From Macrobrachium rosenbergii (lineage: Eukaryota; Arthropoda; Malacostraca; Decapoda; Palaemonidae), in NCBI RefSeq assembly GCF_040412425.1, contig NC_089788.1, positions 66,882,720-66,946,719 on the forward strand: DNA of 64,000 bases, given 5' to 3'. A model generated the notes under the pieces. It did no database searches. It saw only the letters and a list, made by a program, of their open reading frames with translations, and had not been told where the DNA came from. This document shows positions 24,651-39,238 of this stretch, piece by piece. How positions within the stretch are numbered: position 1 is the first letter of the stretch; each line of letters starts with the position of its first letter. The translations under genes were made by a program, and so were the position numbers.

Positions 24651-24789
24651 GAGAAAGCCCCTCAGTCAATCACACAAAAACACACACACACATTTGTGAC
24701 TTTACTGTTCGGCTGTTTCTCATAAAGGGGCTATATCAAAAAAAAAAATCACCCTCACATTTATAGTTTTCGTATATGAACGAACAAGG

Positions 24790-24860
24790 CTCATCAAACA
24801 TGAGCTTGAATATTCCCTAATCCCATGCATGGGTTCGAATCCCTATCGAGAACGAGTTAT
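24790..24860 (+). mobile_element. tRNA-like box B fragment
   Basis: GGTTCGAATCC at 24,832-24,842 is a perfect box B consensus. There is no convincing box A upstream, so this is probably a fragment of a tRNA-derived repeat and not a tRNA gene. Confidence 0.35.
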
Positions 24861-24993
24861 AATCACGCTCTGTTAAAATCCATCGTATTTGGACCTGGTA
24901 GTTAGAAGATTGTGGTGGTCTTAACCTGGAAGTTTATTTCGTAGCGTCCTCACTCCAAAAGACTTTCTTCTGGGATAAAGTATTGTTTATTTC

Positions 24994-25586
<593 letters not shown>

Positions 25587-25656
25587 CCATTTATAAATTA
25601 CAAATGATAGATTATATATCCATTTATAAATTACAAATGATAGATTATATATCCAT

Positions 25657-25694
<38 letters not shown>
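25587..25694. repeat. 33-bp tandem duplication ending in (CT)n
   Basis: The unit CCATTTATAAATTACAAATG plus GATAGATTATATAT-type sequence occurs at 25,587 and 25,620, with a partial third unit at 25,653 that runs directly into a CT tract (25,661-25,694). Confidence 0.9.
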
Positions 25695-25697
<3 letters not shown>

Positions 25698-26611
25698 GCC
25701 AGTTTTATTGTTAATAAGTATATTTTATATACGATGAATTCCACCCAAAATGCAACGTGTCGTAAATGAATGTCTTGCCTTCCAATGGAAATAATTCCAC
25801 CCTGCTTGCCTCAAATAACTTCTCTCTCAAAAACAAAAATAGAATAGAAACTGGACATGTTTGTCATTTGTGTCAAACAAACAAAAGGAAGATTTTCGTA
25901 AAGGAACGGGTTGACCATTTTAGTGTCTCGTGTGGGCCATAAACAAATTGATAATTGATAACACTCTTGTCATTCCCTCCTTCCCCTTCCTCTTTTCCTC
26001 AGTCGGCCTCTGCTCCTTCTTTAATATCTTCTTATTCTGTTTCTACTTTTAGCTGCAATTTTCATCAAGCTCCTTTTAATTTATGCACCTAAATTTCCTT
26101 TTCCTCTTTTCTATCTCGTCTGCTCATCCTCCAGTAATTTTTTGAGTCCCTTTATTCATCTCCATTTTCGTGGTGCCTATTTTTCTCCCACAGCATTTCA
26201 TTTTTTTTTCTTTCTTCCTTCTCCTCCTCATCGTCTTCATAGGTTTTTTTAGAATCTTGCTTTCTGCTCATTCTACTTTTTCTCACCGAGGTGTTGCTCT
26301 TTCTCCGGCGCGTGCCGGTTCCTCCTCACCATTTCGGTCTTTCTCTCCGCTTCTCTTCGTCTACTGTACCTCCTACTGTTCCTTTCCCTTCTTAACTTCT
26401 TTTTGGTTTCCCAAATTTTTCCTGCTGATGTGAATTCCACTTCTCGGCTTCTGCTTTTTTTTTTCACGTAGAGCACTTATACTTTTTCACATCCTTTGTT
26501 TCATGAACTGCTGTTATTCATTATTCCTTTAGTCCTCTTTCTGTCACTATTAATACTTTTTCCTACTCGTTTAATTCCTGATCCTTCAACTCATGCTCTT
26601 CCCATCCTCCT
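25695..26611. other. Unique sequence, pyrimidine-rich on plus strand
   Basis: The stretch 25,970-26,610 is strongly C/T-rich on the plus strand. The frames in it are low-complexity (F, L, S). No gene supported. Confidence 0.5.
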
Positions 26612-26862
26612 CCATATTGTCTTCTCCAATTTCTCCCCTAGCACTCCTCCTCCTCCTCCTCCTCCTCCTCCTCCTCCTCCTCCATATTGTCTTCTCCAAT
26701 TTCTCCCCTAGCACTCCTCCTCCTCCTCTTCCATATTGTCTTCTCCAATTTCTCCCCTAGCACTCCTCCTCCTCCTCCCCCTCCTCCTCCATATTGTCTT
26801 CTCCAATTTCTCCCCTAGCACTCCTCCTCCTCCTCCTCCTCCTCCTCCTCCTCCTCCTCCTC
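26612..26862. repeat. Minisatellite with embedded (TCC)n, four units
   Basis: Units start at 26,612, 26,682, 26,731 and 26,789. Each has an almost invariant core of about 41 bp (CCATATTGTCTTCTCC to CCCCTAGCACTCC) followed by a TCC run of variable length. Confidence 0.95.
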
Positions 26863-27128
26863 CCGTTTTCCATCTCTCGTGCGGGCACCCTCCTCGACAA
26901 TTATATGCTGCGTGATTTCCCTCGAGTTTCGTTTTAGAAGAAAGCCTCTAATTCGCAGCCAAATCATTTTTCCGGATTTCTTTAATGAAACACTTCGCGT
27001 CGTTTACTTGCGATTACTTGTTATGTGAGGAGGGACCGTCTAACCGTGTGATATAACGTGCTCGGATACAATTAGAAATAATTCATTTGTAGTCTCGTGT
27101 ACGATTCATTCGCTGCAGTCAATGGCTT

Positions 27129-27129
<1 letters not shown>
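26863..27129. other. Unique sequence
   Basis: Nothing recognised. Confidence 0.5.

Positions 27130-27195
<66 letters not shown>
27130..27195. repeat. (CT)n microsatellite
   Basis: About 66 bp. Confidence 0.97.
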
Positions 27196-27199
<4 letters not shown>

Positions 27200-27313
27200 G
27201 TATGTGAATTATTTAATGTATTTTAATTACTATTCAGTCACTGTATGTTTTTATCTTTGGTTATCTTATCGCACAGAATGTTTTTACGAAGTGAGTGGGA
27301 AATATTTTGGGTG

Positions 27314-27413
<100 letters not shown>

Positions 27414-27688
27414 AATAGCAGTAGTAAATTACACTTTTTAATAATAGTATTAAATTACACTTATTAATTAGGATAGCCTGATACTGCAAATTTTTTATCA
27501 CTTACTGATAAGTTACAACACTGAATAATACGCAATGTTATCGAGTGCGTAAGTGAACAAACAGAATTTTCAGTTTACTTGCAATCTCCCTAGACTTGTG
27601 ATTCTGTTTAATAACTATAACTTCAAATTTCATTTCGGTATCTCTCCTGAGAAAAATAACGTCAGAAATTTCTGTTTTCTCTATAATA

Positions 27689-27693
<5 letters not shown>

Positions 27694-27755
<62 letters not shown>
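27694..27755. repeat. (CT)n microsatellite
   Basis: About 62 bp. Confidence 0.97.
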
Positions 27756-27757
<2 letters not shown>

Positions 27758-28196
27758 GTGGCAGTTTAACCGTTAATAAGGTACCGTTAGATTAGAGGAT
27801 ATTATGTAATGGCATTTTATTTGATATCGTGAGATGATTATCTTTGCTCTTTTGCCAGGTTATTCACGTAGCTGTACTCCAGAAGATCTGTCCTTGTCGA
27901 TAATTGCACCTCCCCATTAGTTGCCTCCGTTTATAGCATACTATTGCTTTTTTCACTTTTAGATTTATACTGAAATAGCAATGTTAAATTCTTTCAACTT
28001 TTTTATTTTATTTTTAAATTGTATATGATTATCCATGCTTTTATAAGAAATGATATTCATTTCTTTAGTTAGCGCAATTAAAAGCATGGTCTAGACTCAA
28101 AACTTGTTGCAGTAGAATGTTTACTCAAGTTCTCATGTACCTGTTTATTGTACGACTTCGCCTTGTAATAATCCTATTTTTGAATATATATTTGGC
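27756..28196. other. Unique AT-rich sequence
   Basis: No gene recognised. Confidence 0.55.
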
Positions 28197-28435
28197 TCAA
28201 CAAATGGAAAAAACAAGACTATCCAGCAAACATTTGCATAAAAAAGATGATGAAATGTGTCCATTTAGGAAATTGGAATATCCTTTTAAGTAAAGGAAAT
28301 TACTTTATAGACAGTGGATACAGAAATTATTCGTAAAAATACAGGCAACATAGAAGATATTCGTGAATGTATGACCAGTTTTAGGTATGAATATAGGCAC
28401 ATGCGTGAGTATATATTTATACATACATATATACA

Positions 28436-28497
<62 letters not shown>

Positions 28498-28741
28498 CTG
28501 TATATATATTTATGTATAAATATATACTCATGCATGTGTCTATATTCATACCTAAAACTGATCATACATTCACAAATATCTTCTATGTTGCCCGCATTTT
28601 TACGCATAATTTCTGTATCCACTGTCTATAAAGTAATTTCCTTCATTTAAAAGGATATTCCAATTTCCTAAATGGATACATTTCATCATCTTTTTTATGC
28701 AAATGTTTGCCGGGTAATCTTCTTGTTTTCCATTTGTTGAT
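28197..28741. repeat. Long inverted repeat with (TA)n apex, arms about 240 bp
   Basis: The left arm starts TCAACAAATGGAAAA near 28,197. Its mirror image, TTTTCCATTTGTTGA, ends near 28,741. The arms match base for base with scattered substitutions, so both strands encode nearly the same 105-residue frame (MDTEI-RKN-GNIEDI...). The apex is a TA tract at about 28,440-28,490. It could be a foldback or MITE-type DNA transposon, or an inverted duplication around a TA hairpin. I could not define a target duplication. The paired frames are mirror artefacts, not genes. Confidence 0.93.
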
Positions 28742-29139
28742 CCATCCTTACATGGGGACGTCGGTTCTCATTCTTTTAATCGAGTGACTGAGGAATACAC
28801 TTTTATACTCAATTTCTGCCTCTGTCAACATTTTTCCATAATCCTTATTAAGTTGGGGAGGGGGTGGGTTATGTAAATAATCATCTTCGTCAGTGGATAA
28901 CTGTTGTTATTGTTATTGTTCTTGTTATCATTCATATCTTGATGACCCCGTTCTACCGTCAGGGGATGCCTAGTAATTGACTTGTCTTATGCCTGTCTGT
29001 CGTATTCTATGATTTATTATGTCTGTCCGTTCGCTAAGGCTGGGCTCACGCATCATCAGACAGAACGGTTTTAGACACATATAGTCAGTTACCGGCAAGA
29101 CGGATGATGAAGAGGTTTCTGTGGTCCTGTGGTCCTCCT
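28742..29139. other. Unique sequence
   Basis: Lies between two large inverted repeats. Nothing recognised. Confidence 0.5.
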
Positions 29140-29690
29140 TCAAGGCTTTTCAGAAAAGTAACCGTATATTTTCGGTATGTCCAGCTGTGGAATAACATTG
29201 ATGATTTTTACATAGAACAGCGGGAAGATGAGATCAATAAATAAATAAATATATAAATGCATAAATATACCTCGTACATTGATCTCTAGGCCAACATCTG
29301 GACATAACGTCAATTTAACCTCTTTCATTTTGTAGTTCCATATAGCTGATCGAGCTTCACTTAGCAAAATGAGCTTATCACCATCTAGTTCCATTTCATA
29401 AAATCCCCTGGAATTTATCACTACAAGACAACTGTCAATTGAAATCAGTGGCACACGTGGGCGAGAGCTGGAAAGTGTCTGAATTGACTCACGAGCAGAG
29501 AATTTCGCCAACAATGTTCATCGTCCGACAGTCAAAAACTGCTATTTGATTTCTAAAACAGCATCCGACAAATGTGTGAGCAGTGCGTCTATGCATTAGT
29601 AATCGGTCATTTAGACTCTCATAGACAAAACTGTTTCGTCTTAAGCCGAACACTTCCAGGAGCTTCATGTTTCACAAACACATCTTTTTC
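29140..29690 (-). pseudogene. Unrecognised broken coding sequence, minus strand
   Basis: On the minus strand a 124-codon frame (29,514 down to 29,140) has non-repetitive, coding-like composition in its first 80 residues, including VPLISIDSCLVVINS and RSAIWNYKMKEVKLTL. Directly upstream, in two other frames, the reading continues plausibly (LNDRLLMHRRTAHTFVG, then RNQIAVFDCRTMNIVGEIL; before that VKHEAPGSVRLKTKQ). About three frames would have to be joined, and a TGA follows the EIL segment. A donor-like GAG|GTATAT lies at the point where the peptide loses coding character (about 29,270). This suggests a decayed gene or retrocopy of unknown family. The alternating hydrophobic strands vaguely suggest a beta-propeller-type protein. 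I cannot assign a function. Confidence 0.4.
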
Positions 29691-29819
29691 TTAATATTAC
29701 TGGTGCTGCTAGTACGGTGGTTGTTGATGTAAAATATTAATTATATCTGTTATTGTTGTTGTTGTCATGATTTGTAATGGTGGTACTTTGTCACTTTCCT
29801 CAGCATTGTCATCGTTTTG

Positions 29820-30651
<832 letters not shown>

Positions 30652-30826
30652 AAAATAATATATATGATTCATCTAAAGTTTTTTTTAGAGGGGCTGGCCT
30701 CATGATATGCTACCCTTCAATGTTTCAGCGTGTTTTTTGGGATTATGTTGCTAGAGAATACACTCACGTAAATGAACTTGTTTATACATATAAATATGCA
30801 TCAGTAAATAATGTTTACTGTTCAAG
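30652..30826. other. Unique spacer between two inverted repeats
   Basis: Nothing recognised. Confidence 0.5.
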
Positions 30827-30997
30827 AAAATAGGCTGAAAGTATTCTTAACATTTCTACACAACATCAACAAGGATGTGTAATGTACTATGCCCTAATAA
30901 ACGTTTTTATTATTACATTACACTATTATTACATTAGTACATTACACTTCCTTGTTGATGTTGTGTAGAGATGTTAAGAATACTTTCAGCCTATTTT
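30827..30997. repeat. Hairpin with about 63-bp arms
   Basis: The left arm is 30,827-30,889 and the right arm 30,935-30,997. The outer ends are AAAATAGGCTGAAAGTATTC and its complement. There are only a few mismatches and the loop of about 45 bp contains TTATTATTACATTACAC. It has MITE-like size, but no target duplication is evident. Confidence 0.93.
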
Positions 30998-32526
30998 TTT
31001 TAATAAACGGCTATGACATTGGCAATCCTATAACCTTATGATCTTTATCTGGAAGAGCAGACACTGACATAACAGCATTCTAGGATGAAGCCCTTTGCAT
31101 AAGACCGTTGCGTATTCGTAAATGCTTACACACACACATACACACACACACATGCGCGCGCAAGAGCTCTCTGGGACTCGCACAAACCTCCTGACTAATC
31201 AATCTCAGTTATTTGCAATGAAAACAACGTAAAAATCCCATTGCTATTTTAACCTCGATGGGGCTTCGTACAAAGCAGTTATGCATCAACAAGTCGAGAA
31301 AACAGATGTCGCATATTTTTATCACCCTTTTGTGGATTACCATCGGAAGGAATTAGGAAATTTGTAAACAAAAGTCTCCACGAGGGGTGGTCTGCATTTA
31401 TGATTGGTAATCTGCAATGCTAATGAAGGGCTGGTGTCAAAAAGGGTGAATTTCTTGATCCATAGTTTGCGTTGGTGAGCTTTACGAGAGCAGTTGAATG
31501 CATTGCATGCAGTCGGATGTTTATTTGTTATGTTGCTTGATGTCCACATACCGAATGGCATTTGTAATGAACACATAGATTGGTGTAGTGACAGGAAATG
31601 ATGTCAAAAACTAGGAGTGCTGTTTCAGGGTGTTATATGATCCACCAAGCACTTTGAAATAAAACAAGTTATGTCGACTTGGTCCGTCTTAGGATTCTAC
31701 TCACAGCAGGAACTTTGGTCAGTCCTTGAGACTACTTGCACTGAATTATTTTTACAGTGATGATACAAGCTAACAAGTTAGTCCTTTGATTTTGCTTTAA
31801 AAAAAGAAGATAATGCTATCGAGTTTGTATTTGCTAAAAACTAGTTGACACTTCTATGGAAATAATTGCTTTTCATTTAAATTGAATCTAAACAAAATGG
31901 AATCTTTTCACCAGTTTTTTCTCAGCTTTTTCTTACGGGATTCAAGCAAAAAAATATATATATATATGAACAATAGAAAAAATCTGTACCAGACGTCTTT
32001 CCTCTTTATGAACGCCTTATCATAATCACGTTGTTTTAGATATGTCTTTTTACGTACGCTGTAGAAGGCTGAACCTCACGCCGCTGCCGCAGGAAGAATA
32101 AGGAAATACTTTGCACAGTGAAGAGACGTTTTCCCCATATGTAAACTTCTCTTCACTGTGGGGGAGCCTTATGATACCGACCGAAACCCACTTTTACTCT
32201 CTGGCTATTGAACTTAGGTAGTAAATAACACTTGCAATAATTAGGTAGGGTTATAAAATATACACTTGCCAACTTTCACCTTTATCCGATGCTTTGATAA
32301 AAGGTGTTGCCGAAAAAACCGTGTTTCACTCCGGAGGCGAGTTTGATAAAACTAGCGCTCCAGTGATTCGCTTGCTGGACTGAACGCCTTTCATAATCAC
32401 GAATAACAATACACATGGGACCGCCGACTCTCCGGAGATAAATCGCTGGACTGTTTGCACATGGGACCGGGGATGCTTGGGGATGCAGAAGGTCTGTTTG
32501 GTTTTCCTTCAGATGGGAAAGGATAA
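30998..32526. other. SSR-poor stretch of about 1.5 kb with one hairpin
   Basis: A strong small hairpin lies at 32,114-32,160 (CACAGTGAAGAGACGTTT facing AAACTTCTCTTCACTGTG, 17 of 18 paired). A short CA tract lies near 31,129-31,152. A 79-codon minus-strand frame at 31,337-31,576 has no recognised domain. CACATGGGACCG occurs twice (32,412 and 32,459). Confidence 0.6.
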
Positions 32527-32832
32527 AATACTTATGGTTTCTGAGGACGAATGCGCAGAGCTCTTGGTTTCTTGACTAGAGTCGTTGTGACCCCGGATAA
32601 CTAACATATAAGAAAAATAGCCTATGGTTTTGTTGGACGTATTTTCAAAGCCACTGTTTTCTGTGAAGGAATTTATAACAACAAAGTTTTGTTTTCCGTG
32701 GAAAAATGTGCAAAACTTCTGATTTCTGTGGGCGAGCATTCAACGCCTTTTTGTCTCTGTAGGCGAACTTTCAAAACGTATGGAATTTTCAGTGATTATG
32801 GTTTCAGTCAGTAAATTTTCAAAGAGGCTGTT
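32527..32832. repeat. Old degenerate minisatellite, unit about 33-40 bp
   Basis: Loosely repeated words TATGGTTTCTG, GGACGAATG/GGCGAGCATTC/GGCGAACTTTC, TTCAAA and TTCTGTG follow each other about seven times. The array is diverged; alignment is needed to fix the unit. Confidence 0.55.
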
Positions 32833-33364
32833 GAAATGAAAAATGATTTTCCACCTCAAAGTCCTATTCACAGAAATATGCGGCTCATTATAGCTCTGAA
32901 CTGAGCTGAAACACAAGTGTTGAAATGATTGAGAGTGAAAAATAGTGAATCTATCCAAACTTGGAGCGTTTTGCTTGCAAAGTATGGATATTGCAGAACT
33001 TCGAGGGAAATAAACTGCTGAGACAGAGAGAGACAAAATCTATAAAGATAGAAAGATAAATTTCCAGAATAATAGGGAATGAAATCTTGAAATAAAATGT
33101 AGGAGTTTTTGTACCAGATTGAGTTTGTTGCAAGAGGAATATTGACAGGCAGAGGGAAGGACAAAGAGTTCCAGTTTACAGAACATTTTTCATTCCTTCC
33201 ATGACAACAGATCATATACGTGTTTTTTTTTTGTGTGTGTGTTTGTAAGAAATATACGAAAAGAATGTGGTAAAAGTCAAGACGAAAACAGTAAATGAGG
33301 TGGAGTCATTTCTAGCAGAAAGATAAAATGGACAGGAAACAGATGTCAGATCCGAAAAAAGCTC

Positions 33365-33366
<2 letters not shown>
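32833..33366. other. Unique sequence
   Basis: A 115-codon minus-strand frame (33,215-32,868) shows no recognisable domain. I do not support a gene. Confidence 0.45.

Positions 33367-33415
<49 letters not shown>
33367..33415. repeat. (GA)n microsatellite
   Basis: About 49 bp. Confidence 0.97.
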
Positions 33416-33418
<3 letters not shown>

Positions 33419-33573
33419 TGTTTTTACCCAGTTTCTCTCATGTTATTATTTTTATCATCATTATTATCATGCTATTTTGTTTTCATGCGCATGTAAAGCT
33501 ATCTTGGATTTCATCGGTGTCTGCTCGGGAGTTCTAAAGTGGTCTTAGAATAGGTAATTATTTTCTTTTTACT

Positions 33574-33575
<2 letters not shown>

Positions 33576-33634
<59 letters not shown>
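33576..33634. repeat. (CT)n microsatellite
   Basis: About 59 bp. Confidence 0.97.
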
Positions 33635-33641
<7 letters not shown>

Positions 33642-33894
33642 ATACGCGCACAAGTATAAATTCACGCATAAAGTATGAGCAATAAATGTAAGAAGAAATG
33701 AAGAGCAATTAAATTATCACCTGGTTGCATTCAAAAGCTTTACTAAGAAGGAATAAAGTTCAAGGTCAAGGCAAATTGAAATACATTTCTCAAGCACTGG
33801 GTCGAGCCATATTGGTCGGAGATAGTGACATCAAAGATTCAAGTAAGGTGTGAAATATATGAAAGGCGTAATGTAGACCCCTGGATACGGTAGT

Positions 33895-33897
<3 letters not shown>

Positions 33898-33938
<41 letters not shown>
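33898..33938. repeat. (GA)n microsatellite
   Basis: About 41 bp. Confidence 0.97.
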
Positions 33939-33941
<3 letters not shown>

Positions 33942-34518
33942 GGGGTGGGGTCAATGAAGATCTTTAGAATATCTTTAAAGACAGCCTTAAGAAGGTCATG
34001 TGGTTTGAAGAGATGAACAGACCAACAGATAGAGAGGGAAATATACGTAAGAATTATACCAGACAAAAATAATTAGATATATATATACAAACTGAATTAT
34101 GTTGTGAACATTAATTATCTTCTTTTTTCATCTCATTCTGATCCATCATTAAGATAATGAAATTTAATGCGTTGTAAGCAGTTATTCCTCCTTGTTTTTG
34201 TAGATGTCCCCCGTTATGCTACTAGATACAGGAAAAAATAACCTAATAAATGTACAGAACTTTATGCATTCAAATTGATATCATCTTTCATCTACAGTAT
34301 AAGTATAATTACTTCTGTTATAGGTTAAATGGTGTTCACCCTTTCCGAAAGATTCATCGGGTGGGTTTTACATGCAGGTATTAAAAAAAACCCACTGGCT
34401 TAGCTCCCACGACTTACCTCTTTTATTTTATTATTTTACTGTGTGAAATTTATTCATATGTTTGTCTTCCATGGACGTTTCAAATTGTCGATGTAATTCC
34501 TTATTGTCTTGTTAGCCG
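33939..34518. other. Unique sequence
   Basis: Nothing recognised. Confidence 0.5.
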
Positions 34519-34644
<126 letters not shown>

Positions 34645-35453
34645 GTGGATGAGATCGAAAGCTCCTGATGATCAGCATAATATATGCATTTGTATATCAC
34701 TGTGGATTTCTTGAGGGCAGATTTCTGGGACGCGTAAAGTTTTCCTGAAATTATTCCAACACTCCCGCTCTCTCGGCCAGACTCTCCGAGTTTAGCCTGT
34801 CATACACTATCGGAAAAATGAAGCTGACTTCATAAAGTGTTTGCGTCCGCACATCAGCAGCGCTGTGTTAGTTGTTTTTCCCACTCTTCCACAAATATGG
34901 TATCGCTTCCTTTGGGCGAAATTCGCGAAAAGCAAATTGTCAAGTTCGCTCGCATCCCCGTGTTGGGGAAATCTCCCCGTTGATGCTGACGGAAATATCC
35001 ACCGCCGGTGCTGACGGCAGGATGGCGGAAATATCCAACCGTGTTGACGGGGTGCTGACGTATTTTTTTGCAGCATTTTTCGGCTCGTCCGTAAAATCGG
35101 GAATAAATAGCCATAGTTTTAGGTTTGCGTTTTCATCGGAAGGGTTTATTATTGAGGAGGGCTGGGATAGTTGTGTGTGTATTTTGGTGTACATACAGAA
35201 AGTTGCGTTCATACATAATTATGCATGCATGTGGACGCAGAGCTTTATATAATAAACCTGTTCATAAGGATTCATAAGAAATGTTACGAAGATGTACGAA
35301 ACTCTAAGCCCTTTTCCCATTTACCTGACGGACTTGTCGTTGGATATAAGACATTTGATGCGACCATCGTAATGTGCTTAGTGTAGTGTTTGCCTGTTAT
35401 TGAAGTCTCTCCATTCTTCATAATTGATAGAAATTCCTCCCCTCCTCTCTCTC

Positions 35454-35454
<1 letters not shown>
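34645..35454. other. GC-richer unique stretch with small internal repeats
   Basis: The part 34,950-35,075 is GC-rich and contains the repeated words GCTGACGG and GGAAATATCCA (near 34,991 and 35,025). Frames of 86-126 codons are open on both strands over it, a sign of low stop-codon content and not of a gene. CACTGTGGATTTCTT at 34,699 is shared with the end of the foldback at 39.2 kb. Confidence 0.45.

Positions 35455-35506
<52 letters not shown>
35455..35506. repeat. (CT)n microsatellite
   Basis: About 52 bp. Confidence 0.97.
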
Positions 35507-35508
<2 letters not shown>

Positions 35509-35772
35509 AAACGGGGTCAAAGATCATAAAACTTTAAGCGAAAGAAACGTAGAAAGGACATGCCATTCCCTGTCTCTATAACTCCCATTTCCCATAAAAA
35601 ATAATAATAAAAGAACATGAGGGAAAAAGGGGAGACTGCCCAAGTCAAAAGAAAAAGATTACTGCTTGAACGGTGGCTGAAAAAAAAAAAACAATGTGTA
35701 AATGGCCCACTAATATTCCTTTTACAGTACCTCGTACTAGGACCCACTTTCAGAACGCGTCTAAGAGCCCGG

Positions 35773-35774
<2 letters not shown>

Positions 35775-35831
<57 letters not shown>
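35775..35831. repeat. (CT)n microsatellite
   Basis: About 57 bp. Confidence 0.97.
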
Positions 35832-35835
<4 letters not shown>

Positions 35836-36107
35836 ACGTAATCGATAGCTAAGCACCACCTGTTGCTCCCGGAGATGCGGGCACTGATTGGTGCCGGGCG
35901 GAATTAGGTGGGTCGGTGTTTGTCCGTGTTTTGGTCATTACGGCAGAAGACTAACTAACCTTATTGTTTATCGCTGGCTCGGTCTTGTTTTCCTTTTTTG
36001 TTGGGGGCGGTCAGTTGGCCGAATTTTTCTCGCTAATTGGGTCGGTTTTAGGTCGATGTGCTGTCCGTTCTTTATGCTTTCCTTTAATTTATTTTTTTAT
36101 GTGTGTG

Positions 36108-37002
<895 letters not shown>

Positions 37003-37010
<8 letters not shown>

Positions 37011-37080
37011 TTTCCTTTTCAGGTGAGTGATTTTAGTGTCCCCGGGTGGTGCAGTTCTGTGGCGCTGCAGGAGGTAAGAT
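37003..37080 (+). promoter_or_regulatory. Acceptor|donor junction with 51-nt exon-like interval
   Basis: The tract CTATTTTTTTCCTTTTCAG ends at 37,022 and is followed immediately by GTGAGT. This is the arrangement of a recursive-splice (ratchet) site: acceptor and donor share one point. From 37,023 to 37,073 there are 51 nt (17 codons) before a second good donor, GAG|GTAAGAT. Only one phase is open, reading VSDFSVPGWCSSVALQE; the other two stop within the first two codons. It could be a phase-0 microexon, or a recursive-splice exon whose upstream donor is regenerated after splicing. I do not recognise the peptide. It sits in a 1.5-kb block with no microsatellite. Read as an exon it would belong to a plus-strand gene whose other exons lie outside the window. 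Confidence 0.45.
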
Positions 37081-38069
37081 TTGCTCTCTTCGTGTCATAA
37101 TTATCTTTCATATATACATATTTAAGTAAGTGGGTGAATGCTTACTTAGAGTGATTTTCGGTAATTTATTGTCCTAGCTTTCATGCAAACACGTTTATGT
37201 AACTGAGTGAAATGATAGCGCACTAAGTAATAGGGAAAATATAGAAAATAAGATAAAGTTCTAGAAAGATTAACTTTGGTAAGGTAAGTGAATTATGGTC
37301 TGCGCATGTCAGTTAACTGGGATAACTAGTGAATAAGATCTAATCCTACTCCGTACTCATGTATATCATTCATTTTTTTAATGCTTTTCTGAACCTAAAG
37401 AGCATCGATAACCATAATCGTTGCAATAGTAATTCATATAGCTTAGTTAATGTAACCGTTTACGACAAACACTCAAGAATTTAATCCTTCACTCATATTT
37501 TCCTCAATATCTGATAATTTACTGAAATTTAATCCTCGAAATATTCCGACCACATCAAAAGGTAAGTCACACCAAGCCCAACCACCAAGGCCTTAAATTA
37601 TAAATGCAAATCGGTGTGTTTTGCGTCATTACTCGGCTGGTAAACATGTTGGTTTAATGAGGATTTGATTGGATTTACATTTTTGTCAGTGTGTTTGTGT
37701 GTGGCAAAGCATGTGATTATGTTTTCTGATGTGTATTCTAGCATTTTTTTTTAAATTTCGATATCAATCTTTTTTGTTTTGACGTTTGATTTGCGTTCTC
37801 TCGAGCTTCAAAAGCGCTTGTTGTCTATGTATTTTGTTTCATTTATTTTATCTTATTTGAAATCAAACGGGCGTTACGTACAACTTTTTCTTTGTATTAT
37901 GATTGACCAACAACGGTATTGATAAACTTTGAATATACTGTTACTATCAGCATTTTATGATAACAGTTAAGTCTAAGACTTCAAATGGATATTCCTGCAC
38001 TAACATGTAGTTGTGGGATGCACCACCATATGTGTTAACAGACTGAGTATATACAGTGTATATATATGT

Positions 38070-38080
<11 letters not shown>
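37081..38080. other. Unique SSR-free sequence
   Basis: No other exon-like signal found. Some intron-like T-rich stretches. Confidence 0.5.

Positions 38081-38153
<73 letters not shown>
38081..38153. repeat. (TA)n microsatellite
   Basis: About 73 bp, preceded by TACATACATACATA. Confidence 0.97.
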
Positions 38154-38162
<9 letters not shown>

Positions 38163-38419
38163 CATATATTAAGCGTTTCCTCCAGATGTGGGGCAGGGGG
38201 TTGCAGACAAAAATTCCTACCGTACGTTCATTCGTTAACATGTTCAACAATTTAATATTCAACAACAGCTGTATCAGAGAAGGTAATTGACCTCATAGTC
38301 TAGTATGCCTTTGAATACTTAAATTGTTCGTGTCCTTGGGGAGTTTCTTTGGATTAACACTCACTGATGAGTGCGTCCAAAAGTGGCAAGCAAAAATGTT
38401 TTCTGAATACATTTAGGTC

Positions 38420-39238
<819 letters not shown>

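Noticed and set aside
24825..24850. Possible tRNA gene at the perfect box B
   Set aside because: No box A at the right distance and no acceptor-stem pairing. It is better explained as a fragment of a tRNA-derived repeat.
28305..28650. Near-identical 105-codon frames on opposite strands
   Set aside because: They follow from the palindrome. A mirror-image sequence necessarily encodes the same peptide on both strands.
31337..31576. 79-codon minus-strand frame as transposase remnant
   Set aside because: It looked non-repetitive, but no conserved transposase motif could be matched in any frame around it.
33760..33768. TCAAGGTCA, an FTZ-F1/NR5A-type half site
   Set aside because: A 9-mer is expected about once in every two windows of this size by chance, and there is no supporting context.
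34807..35252. Overlapping frames of 86-126 codons on both strands
   Set aside because: Open frames on both strands at the same place reflect GC-rich composition and short internal repeats. No domain was seen.
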